29,971 nucleotides of DNA, from NCBI GenBank assembly GCA_040881175.1, contig JBBEDS010000009.1:1-29971 (forward strand). The letters are read 5' to 3'. This document shows positions 28,860 through 29,971 of this stretch, in pieces. The notes beneath the pieces are model-generated. The model saw nothing but the letters and a program-made list of their open reading frames with translations, was not told where the DNA came from and searched no databases. Position 1 is the first letter of the stretch. Every line of letters starts with the position of its first letter. Position numbers and translations under genes: made by a program. Source of the DNA: JBBEDS01 sp040881175 (GTDB lineage: Bacteria; Patescibacteriota; Minisyncoccia; 2-02-FULL-40-12; IGHO2-01-FULL-4-A).

Positions 28860-29309
28860 CTATAAATTCACAACAAAGTATTCCATAGAACCGGTGGGTG
28901 CAGGTTCAAAAGTGTAGGTAGGGAAGTTGAACATGATTAGCATGAACCAGGCGATAATGAATATCAGGGGGAAAACTATGCCCATATATGCATTTACTGG
29001 GACTAACCCCCTGGATCTTTTACTCCAGCCTTCGTATTCAGGGAATGTGTTCTTAACTCGCCTGGATAGCTGCTCCAGATGCTTGTAGCTTCTGCTGCCG
29101 ACTATTAGCCAGACGATGCCTAGCCAGAAACCCAGAGCCCGGAAGATGTCTTCGTAGAAGAAAGCGCCCTCTTTATCCGTTATCGTGGCTAACGTCACCA
29201 TGAGTACGGTGTGGGCAATGAAGAAAAAATTTGTCCTAGTACTAAAGACTCCCTCCGCATGCAGAAGAAGTTTAAATAGCCATGCCTCTCTTTCCTGTAC
29301 GGAAGCCAT
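28860..29309 (-). CDS. Small membrane protein of unknown function
   Basis: No family recognised. From ATG 29309 it has 149 residues (MASVQEREAWLFKLLLHAEGVF), with membrane helices at about 27-45, 58-76 and 110-130 and a basic loop (SRSYKHLEQLSRRVKNTF). The ATG at 29309 is chosen over one 15 bases upstream because GGAGGTGG (29320-29313) lies 3-5 bases before it; the other ATG would itself overlap that site. A promoter TTGCTA, 17 bases, TTATAT lies about 60 bases upstream. Confidence 0.7.
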   Translation of the reverse strand: MASVQEREAWLFKLLLHAEGVFSTRTNFFFIAHTVLMVTLATITDKEGAFFYEDIFRALGFWLGIVWLIVGSRSYKHLEQLSRRVKNTFPEYEGWSKRSRGLVPVNAYMGIVFPLIFIIAWFMLIMFNFPTYTFEPAPTGSMEYFVVNL

Positions 29310-29324
29310 CGGCCACCTCCTCAT

Positions 29325-29546
29325 TTTAAAGATGCTATTTACTGGGTATATAAACAGAAGCTGTTGGCTTTAGCAAATAAAAGAGTTTGGTTGTTTTGGT
29401 CAGAGGCATCTATGTCACGAATTTCAGAGAAGAAAAGATTTCTAAATTTTGTGTATAAAAAAGTTCTAATATTTGGTTTATCTGGTAGAATATAAACAGC
29501 GGGTCGATTAACAAATAAATTAATAATTCATAGTTAAAATAATCAC
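29325..29546. other. AT-rich intergenic region
   Basis: The 222 bases between divergent genes hold a minus-strand promoter (TTGCTA, 17, TTATAT, about 29348-29380) and, at the other end, TAAAAT (29535-29540) as a -10 for the plus-strand gene. I see no RNA gene, repeat or open frame otherwise. Confidence 0.5.
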
Positions 29547-29971
29547 ATGTTTAAGAACAAAATATTTTTGGCACTGATTCCGGCTTTTATAGCGGTATTT
29601 TCTTTTGGCTTCCTTCTGGGTGGACAGAAAGTTTCCACCGTAAATGCTCAAACTGAGTGTACAGTTGATAGAGCGATGTTGCACAGGCTCTACAATGCCA
29701 TATTCCACCGTCCATTGGACGCTGGTGCCGACTTCCACATCGGGAAAAACCTTGAAACTGTGTTAACGGACTTGGAGAACTCTGACGAGCACGTCGAATA
29801 TTCTGGTTTGTTCACCGCAGCCAAGGCTCTTGAAGAAGCCAAGCGTACTCGCCAGCTTTCAGCTAACGACGAGGAAGCGTACAGGAAGATTATAGATTCT
29901 GCATTGTCACACGTTTCCGCCTGGGCAGAGACTCTGCCGCAGCAGGCGATAGACAATGCAGTGGTTGGCCC
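29547..29971 (+). CDS. Secreted or anchored protein, 5' part only
   Basis: The frame is open from ATG 29547 to the window end (141 residues). A signal peptide or anchor (FLALIPAFIAVFSFGFLLGG) is followed by TVNAQTE, with a likely cleavage site after NA, and then a helical domain: CTVDRAMLHRLYNAIFHRPLDAGADFHIG, TVLTDLENSDEHVEYSGLF and repeated acidic helices. The LYNAIFHRPLDAGADFH stretch recalls the DUF4214-type pattern of S-layer-associated proteins (weak, from memory). A TAAAAT box ends 6 bases before the ATG and there is no Shine-Dalgarno. Confidence 0.75.
   Translation, partial: MFKNKIFLALIPAFIAVFSFGFLLGGQKVSTVNAQTECTVDRAMLHRLYNAIFHRPLDAGADFHIGKNLETVLTDLENSDEHVEYSGLFTAAKALEEAKRTRQLSANDEEAYRKIIDSALSHVSAWAETLPQQAIDNAVVG

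Overview
This window looks like a piece of a Patescibacteria (Candidate Phyla Radiation) chromosome. The evidence is the set of compact housekeeping genes (RecG, DNA polymerase III delta, MutM, PolA without a working proofreading site, TsaE, endonuclease IV, PNPase, S15, one tyrosine recombinase), the LysM-M23 peptidase with an HGxNGVD-type metal site, a Pro-rich single-span protein carrying an IRTM-DDIA-KKGQ motif, a DUF3048 protein, and many small proteins of unknown function. TGA acts as an ordinary stop (for example at 18219-18221), so the recoded-TGA lineages are unlikely. I cannot place it to class from sequence alone. No rRNA, tRNA, insertion sequence or CRISPR array was seen.

Layout. 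1-69: tail of a membrane protein, closed by a terminator. 150-2258: recG (+). 6699-2194 (-): mutM, DUF3048 protein, holA and a processive glycosyltransferase form one tightly packed operon. 10306-6771 (-): tsaE, polA and a small secreted HEAGH protein. 11897-10411 (-): a markedly GC-richer pair, a glycine-zipper protein and a coiled-coil/Pro-rich membrane protein, behind a strong promoter and a hairpin-rich leader. 12921-12082 (-): nfo. 16375-12980 (-): three secreted proteins, including one with an Acidobacteria-type VWFA domain. 16590-18221 (+): LysM-M23 peptidase and an unknown protein. 18649-18275 (-): a DksA/TraR protein. 18714-18835 (-): a likely free-standing small RNA with its own promoter and terminator. 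23430-18966 (-): rpsO, NYN-domain protein, pnp and the Pro-rich membrane protein. 24670-23462 (-): lytic-transglycosylase-like protein. 24769-25692 (+): Xer recombinase. 25707-29324: small accessory genes (EamA-like, Cys-His-Asp protein, DUF6941-like, PQ-loop-like, SET domain, membrane protein). 29547-29971 (+): start of a secreted protein cut by the window edge.

Themes. Housekeeping transcription units mostly begin with a -10 box only 6-9 bases from the start codon and have no Shine-Dalgarno sequence, so their mRNAs should be leaderless. Accessory and secreted genes nearly all carry a strong AGGAGG-type site and a real leader. Terminators are compact, often serve both strands, and in several cases swallow the stop codon. 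The most promising undescribed items are the small RNA upstream of the DksA gene, the two-class initiation pattern, the GC-rich pair with its structured leader, and the block of secreted proteins around the VWFA gene.
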